From Chamaelirium japonicum (Eukaryota > Streptophyta > Magnoliopsida > Liliales > Melanthiaceae): DNA of 64,000 nucleotides. Made by a program: the position numbers and the translations under genes. The notes under the pieces are model-generated. The model did not search any database. It was not told the DNA's origin and saw nothing but the letters and a program-made list of their open reading frames with translations. Every line of letters begins with the position of its first letter. The stretch's first letter is position 1. Positions 1-12,058 of this stretch are shown in pieces. The DNA lies in the NCBI GenBank assembly GCA_947650365.1, contig OX393551.1:63470644-63534643 (forward strand), in the 5' to 3' direction.

Positions 1-2380
1 TCTATGTGACCAAAATATAGTCTCATAGCTAGGAGGGGTCCCACTATTGTGGGATCCTTAATCATATAGTAGATTACGAGAAGAGTCCAAGTGGGTCTCA
101 TTCCAGTTGATATAATCTACTATATTATATCTATGTTTTAAAATAGTAACTTTAAAACCCGTATCTGTGTGACGAAAATATAAAGAGTAATATAGCTAGG
201 AGGGTTCCTACTATTGTGGGATCCTTATTCATATAGTAAATTATGATAGGAGTCCAAATAGGGTTCACTCTAGTTGACTAGGGCGACTACATTAAAAAAG
301 GGTATATTTATATATCAAAGGGGTGACTTTAATACTCGTTATATATGGCAAAAATTTAAAGGGTCCCATAGCTAGGATGGGTCCTACTATTGTGAGATCT
401 TTAGTTATAACGTAAATAATACGAGGAGTCCAAGTGGATCCCACTCTAGTTGACAATTTCGACTACTTACAAGGGCACATCTATATATATAAAGGAGTAA
501 CTTTAACAAGTATATATGTAGGACCAAAATATAAAGAGTCTCATAGTTAGGATAGATCCTACTATTATAAAATCCTTATTCATATAGAAGATTATAAGAG
601 GTGTCCAAGTGGGGCCCACTCGAGTTGACAAGGTCGACTATATTATAAGGGGTACTTCATAGTATCAATGGAGTGACTTTAACCTCTGTATTTGAGTGGC
701 CAAAATATAAAGAGTTTCATATCTAGGAAGGGGTCACCCACTATAGGATCCTAATTTATAAAGTAGATTATGAGAGGAGTCTAAGTGGGGCCCAATCTAG
801 TTGACAAAGTCGACTAAATTATATAGGGTACATCTATATATCAAATGGGTGATTTTAACACCCATATCTGTATAGCCAAAATATAAAAAGTCTTATAGCT
901 AGGAGGGGTCCTACTATTGTGTGATTGTTATTCATGTACTAGATTATGAAAAGAGTCTAAATGGGGCCCACTATGGTTGGCAAGGTTGACGGAATCATAG
1001 AGGGGTATATCTATGTGTCAAATGAGTAACTTTAACACCCGCATCTGTGTGAGCAAACTATACAGAGTTTTAAAATAAGGCAGGGTCGACCCAGTATTGT
1101 AGGATTCTTATTCATATAGAAGATTACATGGAAAGTCCAAGTGAGATCTATTGTAGTTATCAAAGTCGATATATTATAAAGGGTATAACTTTGTATCAAA
1201 GGGGTGACTTTAACACCCACATATGTGTGGCCCAAATATAAAGAGGGGTTTAACTATTATGGGATTCTTATTCAAGTTGTAGATTATGAAATGTGTCGTA
1301 GTGACCCACTCCAGTTAATAATATCGACTACATTAACACCCGTATATTTGTGTCTTACAAAAGTATATTATTAAAAGAGTCCAAGTATGACCTATTCTAG
1401 ATGACAAAGTTGACCACTTATAGGGGCAATATCTATATATGAAGAGGGGTAACTTTGACACTTGTATATGTGTGTCCAAAATATAATGCGTATCATAGAT
1501 AGGAGGGGTTCTACTGTTATGGGATCCTTATTCATATAGTAGATTACAAAAGGAGTCCAAGTGAGGCCCTCTCTAGGTGATTAAGTCGACTATATTATAG
1601 GAGGTACATTTATGTGTCAAAGGGGTAACTTTAATATCCGTATCTATGTTACCAAAATATAAAGAATCTCATAGGTAGGTGGCCTCCTACTATTATAGGA
1701 TCCTTATTCATATAGTAGATTACGAAAGAAGTCCAAGTAGAGCTTACTCCAGTTGACAAGGTCGACTACATTATTGAGGGTAAATCTATGTATCAATTTG
1801 TGACTTAAACACCCATAAATATCTGGCCAAAATATAAAGTCCAACAGCTAGGATGGGTCTTACTATTATGGGATCTTAATTTATATAGTAGATTACAAGA
1901 GGAGTCCAAGTGGAGCCCACTCTAGTTGATAATGTCGACTATATTATAGGGGTACATCTATGTGTCAAAGGGGTGAATTTAACACTCGTATCTGTGTGGC
2001 CAAAATATAAATAGTCCTATAGTTAGGAGAGGTCCTACTATTGTGGAATCCTTAATAATGTAGTAGATTATAAAAGCAGTCCAAGTCGGTCCCATTCTGG
2101 TTGACAAAGTTGATTGCATTATAGGGGGTACATTTATGTGTAAAAGAGGTAACTTTAACTCCTACATCAGTGTGACCAAAATATAAAGAATCCCATAGCT
2201 ATGAAGGATCCTATAATTATGGAATTCTTAATTATATAGTAGATTATAAGAAAAGTCCAAGTAGGACCCACTCCAGTTGATAAAATCAACTATATTATAG
2301 GGGGGTACGTCTATGTATCAAACGTGACTTTAACAGATATATCTATATGACCAAAATATAAAGAGTCTCATAGCTAGGAG
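1..2380. repeat. Satellite array, ~178 bp monomer, block 1
   Basis: Tandem monomers of about 160-180 bp. The recurring 'ccaaaatata' box falls near 10, 171, 349, 522, 700 and 880. Each monomer typically runs from this box through 'catagctaggagggg', a 'gggatccttattcatatag' core (BamHI site), 'ccaagtggggcccactc', 'ttgacaaggtcgacta' and 'gactttaacaccc'. Adjacent monomers are clearly diverged. Two unusual monomers serve as landmarks: one with 'gagcaaactata' near 1050 and one with 'gtgtcttacaaaag' near 1352. Both recur near 26341/26650, 31347/31660, 47146/47460 and 60131/60450. No gene is seen; minus-strand ORFs here are chance openings. Confidence 0.93.
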
Positions 2381-3210
2381 CAAGGTATAAAATCTCAAGA
2401 AATTTTATAAAATATTATAAAATATCTCGGTTTTCTCATACCTCGGTATGAAATTCTTATTGCGATATCAAACGGAATAGAAGTCACGATAATATCAGAT
2501 ATTTCGCACGATATATTTGTCGGCATGAAATATTGCGATTTATCGTGCCAAAACACGCTGATTCACATCAATTTCCTAAAAATTTTGAGATATTTCAAAA
2601 AATTTCAAGATTTTAGCTCCGAAATATTGGGACTGACTGGTTATAAAAAGGGACTGGGGGTTTCGCTCTCAACAGCTTATTTATATCTATTAATATTTAA
2701 TTAAATATCATCTTACTTAACTTTTATTTTCTTTATTTACTTTATGTTAATATATATAAATAAGCAAATACTCCCTATTTAATTTTAATAAAAATATCAA
2801 AAAAATCAAAAACCAAGTGAACAAAAATTATACTTTTAGTTTTAGATGGAAAAAAACAGTATTTTGGTTTTTCATAAAATTTATATGTTGAGAAAAGAGG
2901 TTAAATCAACTTATTTTTAGCTCAAAAATACATTAGAATGCATAAGACTAACAAACTCAAATACATAATACATGCTTTATGAAGCTCTACACCCATGGAT
3001 AGGGTACAAATATTATCTGAGTGTTCCAAATTGTCTATATATACTTTGTTTATGACTATATAGAGATTCACTGAAAAAATCTATTAAAAAATAGGTATTT
3101 CCATTATTTTTATAAAGTCACAATATTTCCACATTGTCGAAATATTTTCACAAAATTTTTCTATATCTAGAGGGTCAAAATATTGACCGAAATAAAAATT
3201 TTGAACCTTG
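2381..3210. mobile_element. Element E copy 1, 830 bp TIR element inside a satellite monomer
   Basis: A non-satellite AT-rich insert that interrupts a monomer between 'gctaggag' (2373-2380) and 'gctatgag' (3211-3218). This is an 8 bp target-site duplication with one mismatch. The ends form an imperfect terminal inverted repeat: the left end begins CAAGGTATAAAATCTC and the right end, reversed, reads CAAGGTTCAAAATTT. An internal hairpin (GGCA..GA / TCGTGCC) lies around 2522-2550. There is no coding capacity. The 8 bp TSD suggests a hAT-type non-autonomous element. The CAAGGT terminus is not one I can assign to a named family. Confidence 0.75.
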
Positions 3211-6200
3211 GCTATGAGGGGTCCTACTATTGTGGGATCATTATTCATGTAATAGATTATGAAAGGAGTCCGAATAGGGCTGACTCTAATTGATGAGGTC
3301 GTCTACTTTAAAAGGGGTACATCCAAGTAGGGCCCGCTCTAGTTGACAAAGTCGATAAAATTATAGGGGGTACATCTATATATAAAATGGCATAAATTTA
3401 ACACCCACTTCTATGTGGCTAAAATATAAAGAGTCTCCTAGCTTGGAGGGATCCTACTTTTGTGGGATCCTGATTCATCTAGTAGATAACTAGTGGAGTT
3501 CAGGCGGGGCACATTCAAATTGATAAGGTTGACTATATTATAGGGGGATACATCTTTGTGTCAAATTGATAACTTTAATACCCACATCTGTATGGCCAAA
3601 ATATAAAGAATTTTATAGCTATGAGAGGTTTTTTTATTATGGGATCCTTATTCATATATTAGATTAAGAGAGGGTCCAAATGGGGCCCACTCCAAATGAC
3701 AAGGTCGACTAAATTATAAAGGGTACGTCTATATGTCAAAGGAGTGACTTTAGAATCTGTATTTATGTGACCAAAATATAAAGAGTCCAACAGTTATATG
3801 GGTACCCAATATTATGATATCCTTATTCATATAGTAGATTATGAAAGGAGTCCTACTGGGCTCACTTTAATTGACAAGGATGACTACATTATCCAGTGTA
3901 CACCTATGTGTCAAAGGGGTAATTTTAACAACCACATCTGTATGGCCAAAATATAAAGAGTCTCATAGCTAGGTGGGGTCTCACTATTTTGAGATATTTA
4001 TTCATATAGTAGATTATAAGAAGATTCTAAGTAGGGCCCACTCCGGTTGACCAAGTCAATAATTATAGGGGGTATATCTATGCGTAAAAGGGATGAGCTT
4101 AACACTCACATCTGTATGGGCAAAATATAAAAAGTCCCATAACTAGGTAGGGTCCCACTATTATAGGATTCAGATTTATATAGTAGATTATATAAGAATT
4201 CCAAGTGGGGTCGAGTCTAGTTAACCAGGGCGATAATATTATAAGGGGGTACTTCTTAGTGTCAAAAGGGTGACATTAACATCCACATCTGTATAGCCCA
4301 AATATAAAGTCCCATAGCTAGGAGTAGTCCCACTATTATAGGATCCTTATTTATGTGGGGCCCACTCAAGTTGATAATATCGACAACATTATAGGGGTTA
4401 TTTCTAAACATTAATAAGGTAACTTTAACACTAGTATCTGGGTGGCCAAAATATAAAAAGTCCTATAGCTAGGAAAGGTCCCTATTATTATGAGATACTT
4501 ATTCATATAATAGATTATGAAAAGAGTCCAATTATGTCCAACTCTACTTGACAAGGTCGATTACATTATAGTGGGGTACATCAATGTATCAAAGGGGTAA
4601 CTTTAACACCTGTATCTGTATGGCCAAAATATAAAGAATCCCATAGGTATGTATGGTCCCACTATTATAGGATTTTTATTCATGTAGTAGATTATGAGAG
4701 GAGTCCAAGAAGAACCTACTCTAGTTAACAAGGTTTACTACCTTATAGGGGGTACTTCTATATGTCAAAAGAGTAACTTTAACACCCGTAACTGTGTGGC
4801 CAAAATATAAAGTCTCATAGCTAGGACGGGTCTTACTCTTGTGAGATCTTTATTTATATTCTAGATTAAGAAAGGAGTCCAAATGGGGCCCATTCCAATG
4901 TACAAGGTCTACTACATTACAAGGGGTAGATCTATATGTCAAAAGGGTGAATTTAACACTCGTATTTATTTTTCCAAAATATAGAATTATATAGCTAGGA
5001 GGGGTCCTAATATTGTGGGATCATTATTCATATATTAGATTACGAGAGGAGTTCAAGTGGAGCCCATTTAAGTTGATAAAGTCGACTATATCTTAGGGGG
5101 TATATCTTTGTATCAAATGGGTGACTTTAATACCCGCATCTTTGTGGCCATAATATAAATAGTCTCATATCTAGGAGGGTACTATTTTTGGATCCTTATT
5201 CATATAGTAGATTACAAGAGTAGTAGAAGTCGGTCTCACTCTAGCTAATTTACAAAGACGACTACATTATAGAGGGTATATCAATATGGCAAAGGGGTAA
5301 CTTTAACACCTGCATCTGAATGGCCGAAATATAAAGAGTCATATAGCTAGTAGAGGTTCCATTTTTTTATGATCCTTATTCATGTAATATATTACAAAAA
5401 TAGTCCAAGTGGGATCCACTCCTGTTAATATGGTCGACTATATTTGAGGGGAGTAAATCTTTGAGACAAAGTGGTGACTTTAATACTCGTATCTGTGTTG
5501 AAAAATATAAAGAGTCCTATTGCTAGGAGGTCCACTCTATTATGGGATCCTTGTTCATGTTGTAGATTACGAGAGAATTCCAAGTAGGGTCTACTCCAGT
5601 TGACATGTCAACTCTATTATAGGTAGTACAACTATGTCTCTAAGGGGTGACTTTAACTCTTATATCTGTGTGGCTAAAATATAAAGAGTCTCATAACTAG
5701 ATGGGGTCCCATTGTTGTGGGATCCTTATTCATACAATAGATTATAAAATGAGTACAAATAGGTCTCATTATCTTATCGGAGATATATCTATGTATCAAA
5801 GGGGTAACTTTAGTACCTGTATCTGTGTGGCTAAAATATAAAGAGTCTCATAGCTAGGAGGGGTCCTATTATTATGGGATCCTTAATCATATAGTAAATT
5901 ACGAGGGAAGTCCAAGTGGGTCCCACTCCAGTTCATATGATCGACTACATTATATGGGAGTACAACTATGTGTCAAAGGAGTGACTTTAACACCAGTATC
6001 TGTATTACCTAAATATTGAGTCCCATAGCCAAGAAGGGCCCTATTATTATGGGATCCTTAATCATATAGTAGATTACAAGAGAACTCCAAGTGGGTCCCA
6101 CTTCAGTTAATACGATCTACTATATTATAGGTAGGTATATCTATGAGTCAAAAGAGTGACTTTCATATTGTAGATTTTTAGAAGAGTCCAAGTGGGGCCC

Positions 6201-6313
6201 ACTCCAACTGATAAGATCAACTATATTATAGAGGGGTACATCTATGTGTTAAACGTGTGACTTTAATACTCATATATGTATGACCAAAATATAAAGAGTC
6301 TTATAACTAGGAG
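3211..6313. repeat. Satellite array, block 2 (first 3.93 kb subunit)
   Basis: The same satellite. The monomer right after E is a hybrid that jumps from '..ggggtacatc' to 'caagtagggccc', lacking about 100 bp; every intact E copy shows this. A short monomer near 4320-4390 lacks the 'agtagattac' segment and reads straight into 'ggggcccactc'; the same variant is seen near 8250-8330, 35120, 50440 and 54360. Near 6157 a monomer is truncated ('gtgactt' joined to 'tcatattgtagatt'), which appears to be a duplication junction. Confidence 0.9.
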
Positions 6314-7142
6314 CAAAGTAAAAAATCTTGAAAAATTTTGTGAAATATTATGAAATATCTAGGTTTTCCCAGACCATGGCATGAAGTTCCTATTTCGATA
6401 TTGAATGGATTGGAAGTCACGATAATATCATAATATTTTGCACGATATGTTTATCGGCACGAAATATCATGATTTATCGTGTTAAAACACACTAATTCAT
6501 ATAAATTTTCTAGAAATTTTGAGATATTTTAAAAACTTTCGAGATATTAGCTTCAAAATGTTGGAACTGACTAGTTATGAAAGGGGACTAGGGGTTTCAC
6601 TCTTAGCAGCTTATTTATATATAATAATATTCAATTAAATATCGTCTTACTTAACTTTTATTTTCTCCATTTACTTTAAGTTAATATATATAAATAAGCA
6701 AATACTCCCCATATGATTTCAATAAAAATATCAAAAAAATAAAAAACCAAGTGAATCAAAAAGTATACTTTTAGTTTTAGAAGGAAAAAATAGTTTTTTT
6801 GTTTTTCATAAAATTTGTATGTGGAGAAAAGTTGTTAAATCAACTCATTTTTAGCTCAAAACTACACAAGAATGTACAACTCACAAACTCAAATACATAA
6901 TACATATTTTGTGAAGCTCTACACCCGTAGATATGGTACAAATATTATCTGAGTATTCCAAATTGTGTATATATATTTAGTTTATGACTATACAGAGATT
7001 CACTAAAAAATTCCATTAAAAAATAAGTATTTCCATCATTTCAATAAAGTCACAATATTTTCACACTGTTGAAATATTTTCATAAAATATATCTTTATCC
7101 AGAGGGTCGAAAAATTGACCGAAATAGAAATTTCGAACCTTG
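6314..7142. mobile_element. Element E copy 2
   Basis: This 829 bp element is collinear with copy 1 over its whole length. It starts 'caaagtaaaaaatctt' and ends 'cgaaccttg', flanked by 'actaggag' and 'gctatgag'. It has no hAT MITE: the empty target reads 'acacaagaatgtacaactcac' near 6862. It lies 3933 bp from copy 1 with matching satellite in between, so it arose by duplication of the satellite segment and not by a new insertion. Confidence 0.75.
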
Positions 7143-10100
7143 GCTATGAGGGGTCCTACTATTATGGGATCATTATTCTTGTAGTAGATTACAAGAAGAG
7201 TCCGAATAGGGCCGACTCTAGTTGACGAGGTCGTCTACTTTAAAGGGGGTACATCCAAGTAAGGCCTGCTCCAGTTCATAAGGTTGATAAAATTATAAAG
7301 GGTATATCTATATATAAAATGGTATGAATTTAACACCCACTTCTGTGTAGCTAAAATATAAAAAGTTTTCTAGCTTGGAAGGGTCTTTTTTTTGTGGAAT
7401 CCTTACTCACCTAGTAGATAACTAGAGCAGTTCAGGTGGAGCCCACCCAAATTGATAAGGTTGACTATATTATAGGGGGGTACATCTATGGGTCAAATTG
7501 GTAACTTTAATACCTGTATATGTATGGCCAAAATATAAAGAATTCCATAGCTATGAGAGGTTTCATTATTATGGGATCCTTATTCATATATTAGATTACG
7601 AGAGGAGTCCAAATGGGGCCCACTCCAATTGACAAGGTCGATTAAATTATAGAGGGCACATCTATATGTCAAAGGGATAACTTTAGTATCCGTGTTTGTA
7701 TGGCTAAAATATAGAGTCCCACAGTTAGATCGGTACCTACTATTATGATATCCTTATTCATATAGTAGATTATGAAAAAAGTCCAACTTGGCCCACTTCA
7801 ATTGACAAGGTCGATTACATTATACAGTGTATATCTATGTGTCAAAGGGGTAACTTTAAAAACAACATATGTATGGCCAAAATATAAAGAGTCTCATATA
7901 TAGGTGAGTCTCACTATTGCGAGATATTTATTCATATAGTAGATTATAAGAAGAGTCTAAGGAGGGCCCACTTTGGTTGACCAGGTCGATGATTATAGGG
8001 GGGTATATCTATGTGTCAAAGGGGTGACTTTAACACTTATATCTGTATGGGCAAATTATAAAAAATCCCATAACTAAGTAGGGTCCTACTATTGTAGGAT
8101 TCTGATTTATGTAGTAGATTATATGAGAAGTCCAAGTGGGGCCGATTCTATTTAACTAGGGCAACAATATTATAATAGGGTACTTCTTAGTGTCAAAAGG
8201 GTGACATTAACATCCGCATCTGTAGGGCCCAAATATAAAGTCCCATAGCTAAAAGCGGCCCACTATTGTAGGATGCTTATTCATATGGGGCCCACTCAAG
8301 TTGACAATATCGACTACATTATAGGGGTTACATCTATACATTAAATGGGTGACTTTGACATTAGTATCTAGGTAGCCAAAATATAAAAAGTCCTATAACT
8401 AGGAGAGGTCCCCATTATTCTGGGATACTTATTCATATAATAGATTATGAAAGGAGTCCAATTATGTCCAACTCTAGTTGACAATGTCGATTATATTATA
8501 GTGTGGTACATCAATGTATCAAAGGAGTAAATTTAACACTTATATCTATATGGCCAAAATATAAAGAATCCCATAGGTATGCAGGGTCCCACTATTATCG
8601 GATCCTTATTTATGTAGTAGATTACGAGAAGAGTCCAAGTAAAACCCGCTTTAGTTTACAAGGTTGACTACCTTATAGGGGGTACTTTTATATATCAAAG
8701 GAGTGCTTTAACAACCGTACGGGTCTTACTATTGTGAGATCTTTATTTATATTCTAGTTTATGAGAGGAGTCCAAATAAGGCCCACTCTAGTGTACAAAG
8801 TCTACTATATTATAAGGGTTACATCTATATTTCAAAGGGGTGACTTTAACATCCGTATTTATTTTTCCAAAATATAAAGTCATTTAGCTAGGAAGGGTCC
8901 TACTATTATGGGATCCTTATTTATATATTAGAGTATGAGAGAAGTTTTAGTGGAGCCCATTTAAGTTGATAAAGTCGACTAAATCATAAGGGGTATATCT
9001 TTGTGTTAAAGGAGTGACTTTAACATCCGCATCTGTATGGCCAAAATAAAAATAGTATCATATCTAGGAAGGTACTATTTTTGGATCCTCATATAGTAGA
9101 TTACAAGAGCAGTACAAGTAGGGTCCACTCTAATTTACAAGGATGACTACATTGTAGAGGGTACATCTATATGGCAAAGGGGTAACTTTAATACCCACAT
9201 CTGTGTGTCCAAAATATAAAGAGTCCCATAGCTAGTAGAAGTTTCAATATTTTGCAATCCTTATTCATATAGTAGATTACGAAAGGAGTCCAAGTGGGTC
9301 CCACTCCAGTTAATATGGTCGACTATATTTGAAGGGGGTAAATCTTTGAGTCAAAGTGGTGACTTTAATACCTGTATCTGTGTTAAAAAATATAAATAGT
9401 CCTATTGCTTGGAGGTCCACTCTATTATGGGATCCTTATTTATGTGGTAGATTACGAGAGGATTCCAAGTGGGGCCTACTCCAGTTGACATGCCAACTCT
9501 ATTATATATAATACATCTATGTCTCCAAGGGGTGAGTTTAACTTCTATATCTGTATGGCCAAAATATAAAGAGTCTCATAGCTAGGAGGGGTCTCATTGC
9601 TGTGGAATCCTTATTCATATAATAGATTATAAAAGGAGTCCAAATGGGTCCCATTATATTATGGGGGGGTATATCTATATATCAAAGGGGTCTCATAGTT
9701 AGGAGAGGTTCTATTATTATGGGATCCTTAATCATATTGTAGATTACGAGAGGAGTCCAGGTGGGTCCCACATTAGTTCATTTGATCGACTATATTATAG
9801 GGGAGTATAACTATGTATCGAAGGGGTGACTTTAACACCCATATCTGTATGACCAAAATATAGAGTCCCATAGCCAAGAGGGCCCCCACTATTATAGGAT
9901 CTTTAATCATATAGTAGATTATGAGAGGAGTCCATATGGGTCCCACTTCAGTTGATATGATCTACTATATTATAGGTGGGTATATCTATATATCAAAATG
10001 GTGATTTTAAAACCCGCATCTGTGTAGCAAAAATATAAAGAATCACACAACTAGGAGGGTTCCTACTATTATGGGATTATTATTTATATAATAGATTACG

Positions 10101-12058
10101 AGGGGAGTCCAAATGAGGTTCACTCCAGTTGACAAGGTCGACTATAGTAAAGGAGGGTATATTTATATATCAAAGGGGTGACTTTAATACTCGTATTTGT
10201 GTAACAAAAATATAAAGAGTCCCATAACTTGGAGTGGTCCCACTATTATAGAATCCTTATTCATATAGTAGATTACAAGAGGAGCCTAAGTAGGTCCCTC
10301 TTCAGTTGGCAATGTCAACTACATTATAGGGGTCGGTACATCTATGCGTCACAGGGTGACTTTAACATCCGCATCTTTGTGGCTAAAATATAACATGACC
10401 CATAGTTAGGTGGGCTCCTACTATTATGGGATCTGTATTCATATAGTAGATTACGAGATGAGTCCAAGTAGGGGCCCACTCTAGTTAATAACTCGCCTTT
10501 ATAATAAAGGGTACATATATATGTCAAAAGGATAAGTTTAACATACGTATCTATGTGGCCAAAATATAAAGAGTCTCATAGCTAGGAAGGGTACCACTAT
10601 TGTGGTATACTTATTCATGTAGTAAATTACGAGAGGAGTCCAAGTGAGACCCATTATAGTTGACAAGGTCGACTACATTATAGGGGGATATATCTATATA
10701 TCAAATAGATGAGTTTAATACCTATATCTAAGAGGCAAAAATATAAATTCTCATAGCTAGAAGATATCCCACTATTATGGTATCCATATTCATGTAGTAG
10801 ATTACCAGAAAAGTCAACATAGGTGCCACTCCAGTTGACAAGGTCGATTATATTAAAATAGGGAAAATCTATATGAAAAGGGGGTGATTTAAACACCAGC
10901 ATTTGTGTAACCAAAATATAATAGATTACAAGTGTAGTCCAAATGGGGATTATTTTAGTTGATAAGATCGATAATATTATAGGGGTGTACATCGATGTAA
11001 TAAAGATGTAACTTTAACACCCACATCTGTGTTGCCAAAAGATAAAAATTCTTAAAGTTAGGAGGGGTCCTACTATTATAGGATCCTTATTTTTATAGAA
11101 GAGTATAAGAGGAGTCCAAATGGGTCCACTCTAGTTGACAAGGCCGTTGATATTATAGGATGTACATCTATGTGTCAAAGGGGTGATTTTAACACACGTA
11201 TTTGTGTGGCCATAATATAAAGAGTCTCATAGGTAGGAGGCGTCCAATTATTATTGGATCTTTATTTATATAATAGATTATAAGAGAATTCCAAAATGGG
11301 GCTACTCAAGTTTATAATATCAACTATATTATTGGTGGATACATCTATGTGTCAAAAAGATAACTTAAACACCCGCATCTGAGTGGCCAAAATTTAAAGA
11401 GTATCATAGTTAAAAGAAGTCCCATTATTATTGGATCCTTATTCATGTAGTATATTACGAATGGAGGCAAAGTAAGGCCCACAAGGGGGTATATCAATGT
11501 ATAGTATATTATGAATGGAGTCAAAATGAGGCCCATAAGTATGTGTGGCAAAATATAAAGTATCCTACAGCTAGGAAGGGTTCCACTATTATGGGGTCCT
11601 TATTCATGTAGTAGATTACGAGATATGTCCAAGTGGGGTTACTCTATTTGACAAAGTTGACTATATTATAGCGGGGAACATCTGTATCAAATGGGTGACT
11701 TTAACACCCGTATCTATATGGAAAAAATATAAAGAGTCATATACCTAGGAAGGGTTCTAATAATGTGGGATCCTTATTCATGTAGTAGATTACAAGAGGA
11801 GTCCAAGTGGGGCATAATCCAGTTGAAAAAGTCGATTATATTATAGAAGGTACATCTATATGTCAAATAGGTGCTTTTAATACCCGTATTTGTGTGCCCA
11901 AAAAATAAAGAGTCGTATTGCTATAGGGGGTCCCACTAGTAAGGAATCCTTATTCATATAGTAGATTACGAGAGCAGTGCATATGAGGCCACTCCAGTTG
12001 AAAAGATCAACTATATTACAGGAAGGAACATCTATGTATCAATGGGGTAACTTTAACA
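7143..12058. repeat. Satellite array, block 3 (second 3.93 kb subunit and beyond)
   Basis: Monomers 7143 to about 10090 repeat, monomer for monomer, those at 3211-6160; for example the 'acttcttagtgtcaaaag' monomer at about 4250 recurs at about 8190. Near 11440-11550 a monomer carries a partial internal duplication ('gaatggaggcaaag' then 'gaatggagtcaaa'), a landmark that recurs near 29415, 44470 and 57455. The block ends at the copia target site TAACA (12054-12058). Confidence 0.9.

Noticed and set aside
2381-3210. Element E as a solo LTR or a pararetrovirus fragment, suggested by its TATA box and leader-like segment
   Set aside because: The ends are not TG...CA and the TSD is 8 bp, not 4-6 bp. 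No primer-binding site or coding fragment was seen. The TIR structure fits a DNA element better.
1032-11551. Short minus-strand ORFs in the satellite (for example 1032-1235, 10678-10992, 11345-11551)
   Set aside because: They recur only as chance openings in individual monomers, are not conserved between homologous monomers, and encode no recognisable domain.
1-12058. CRISPR array or bacterial repeat
   Set aside because: The repeats are ~178 bp, diverged and without spacers, and the setting is a plant genome.
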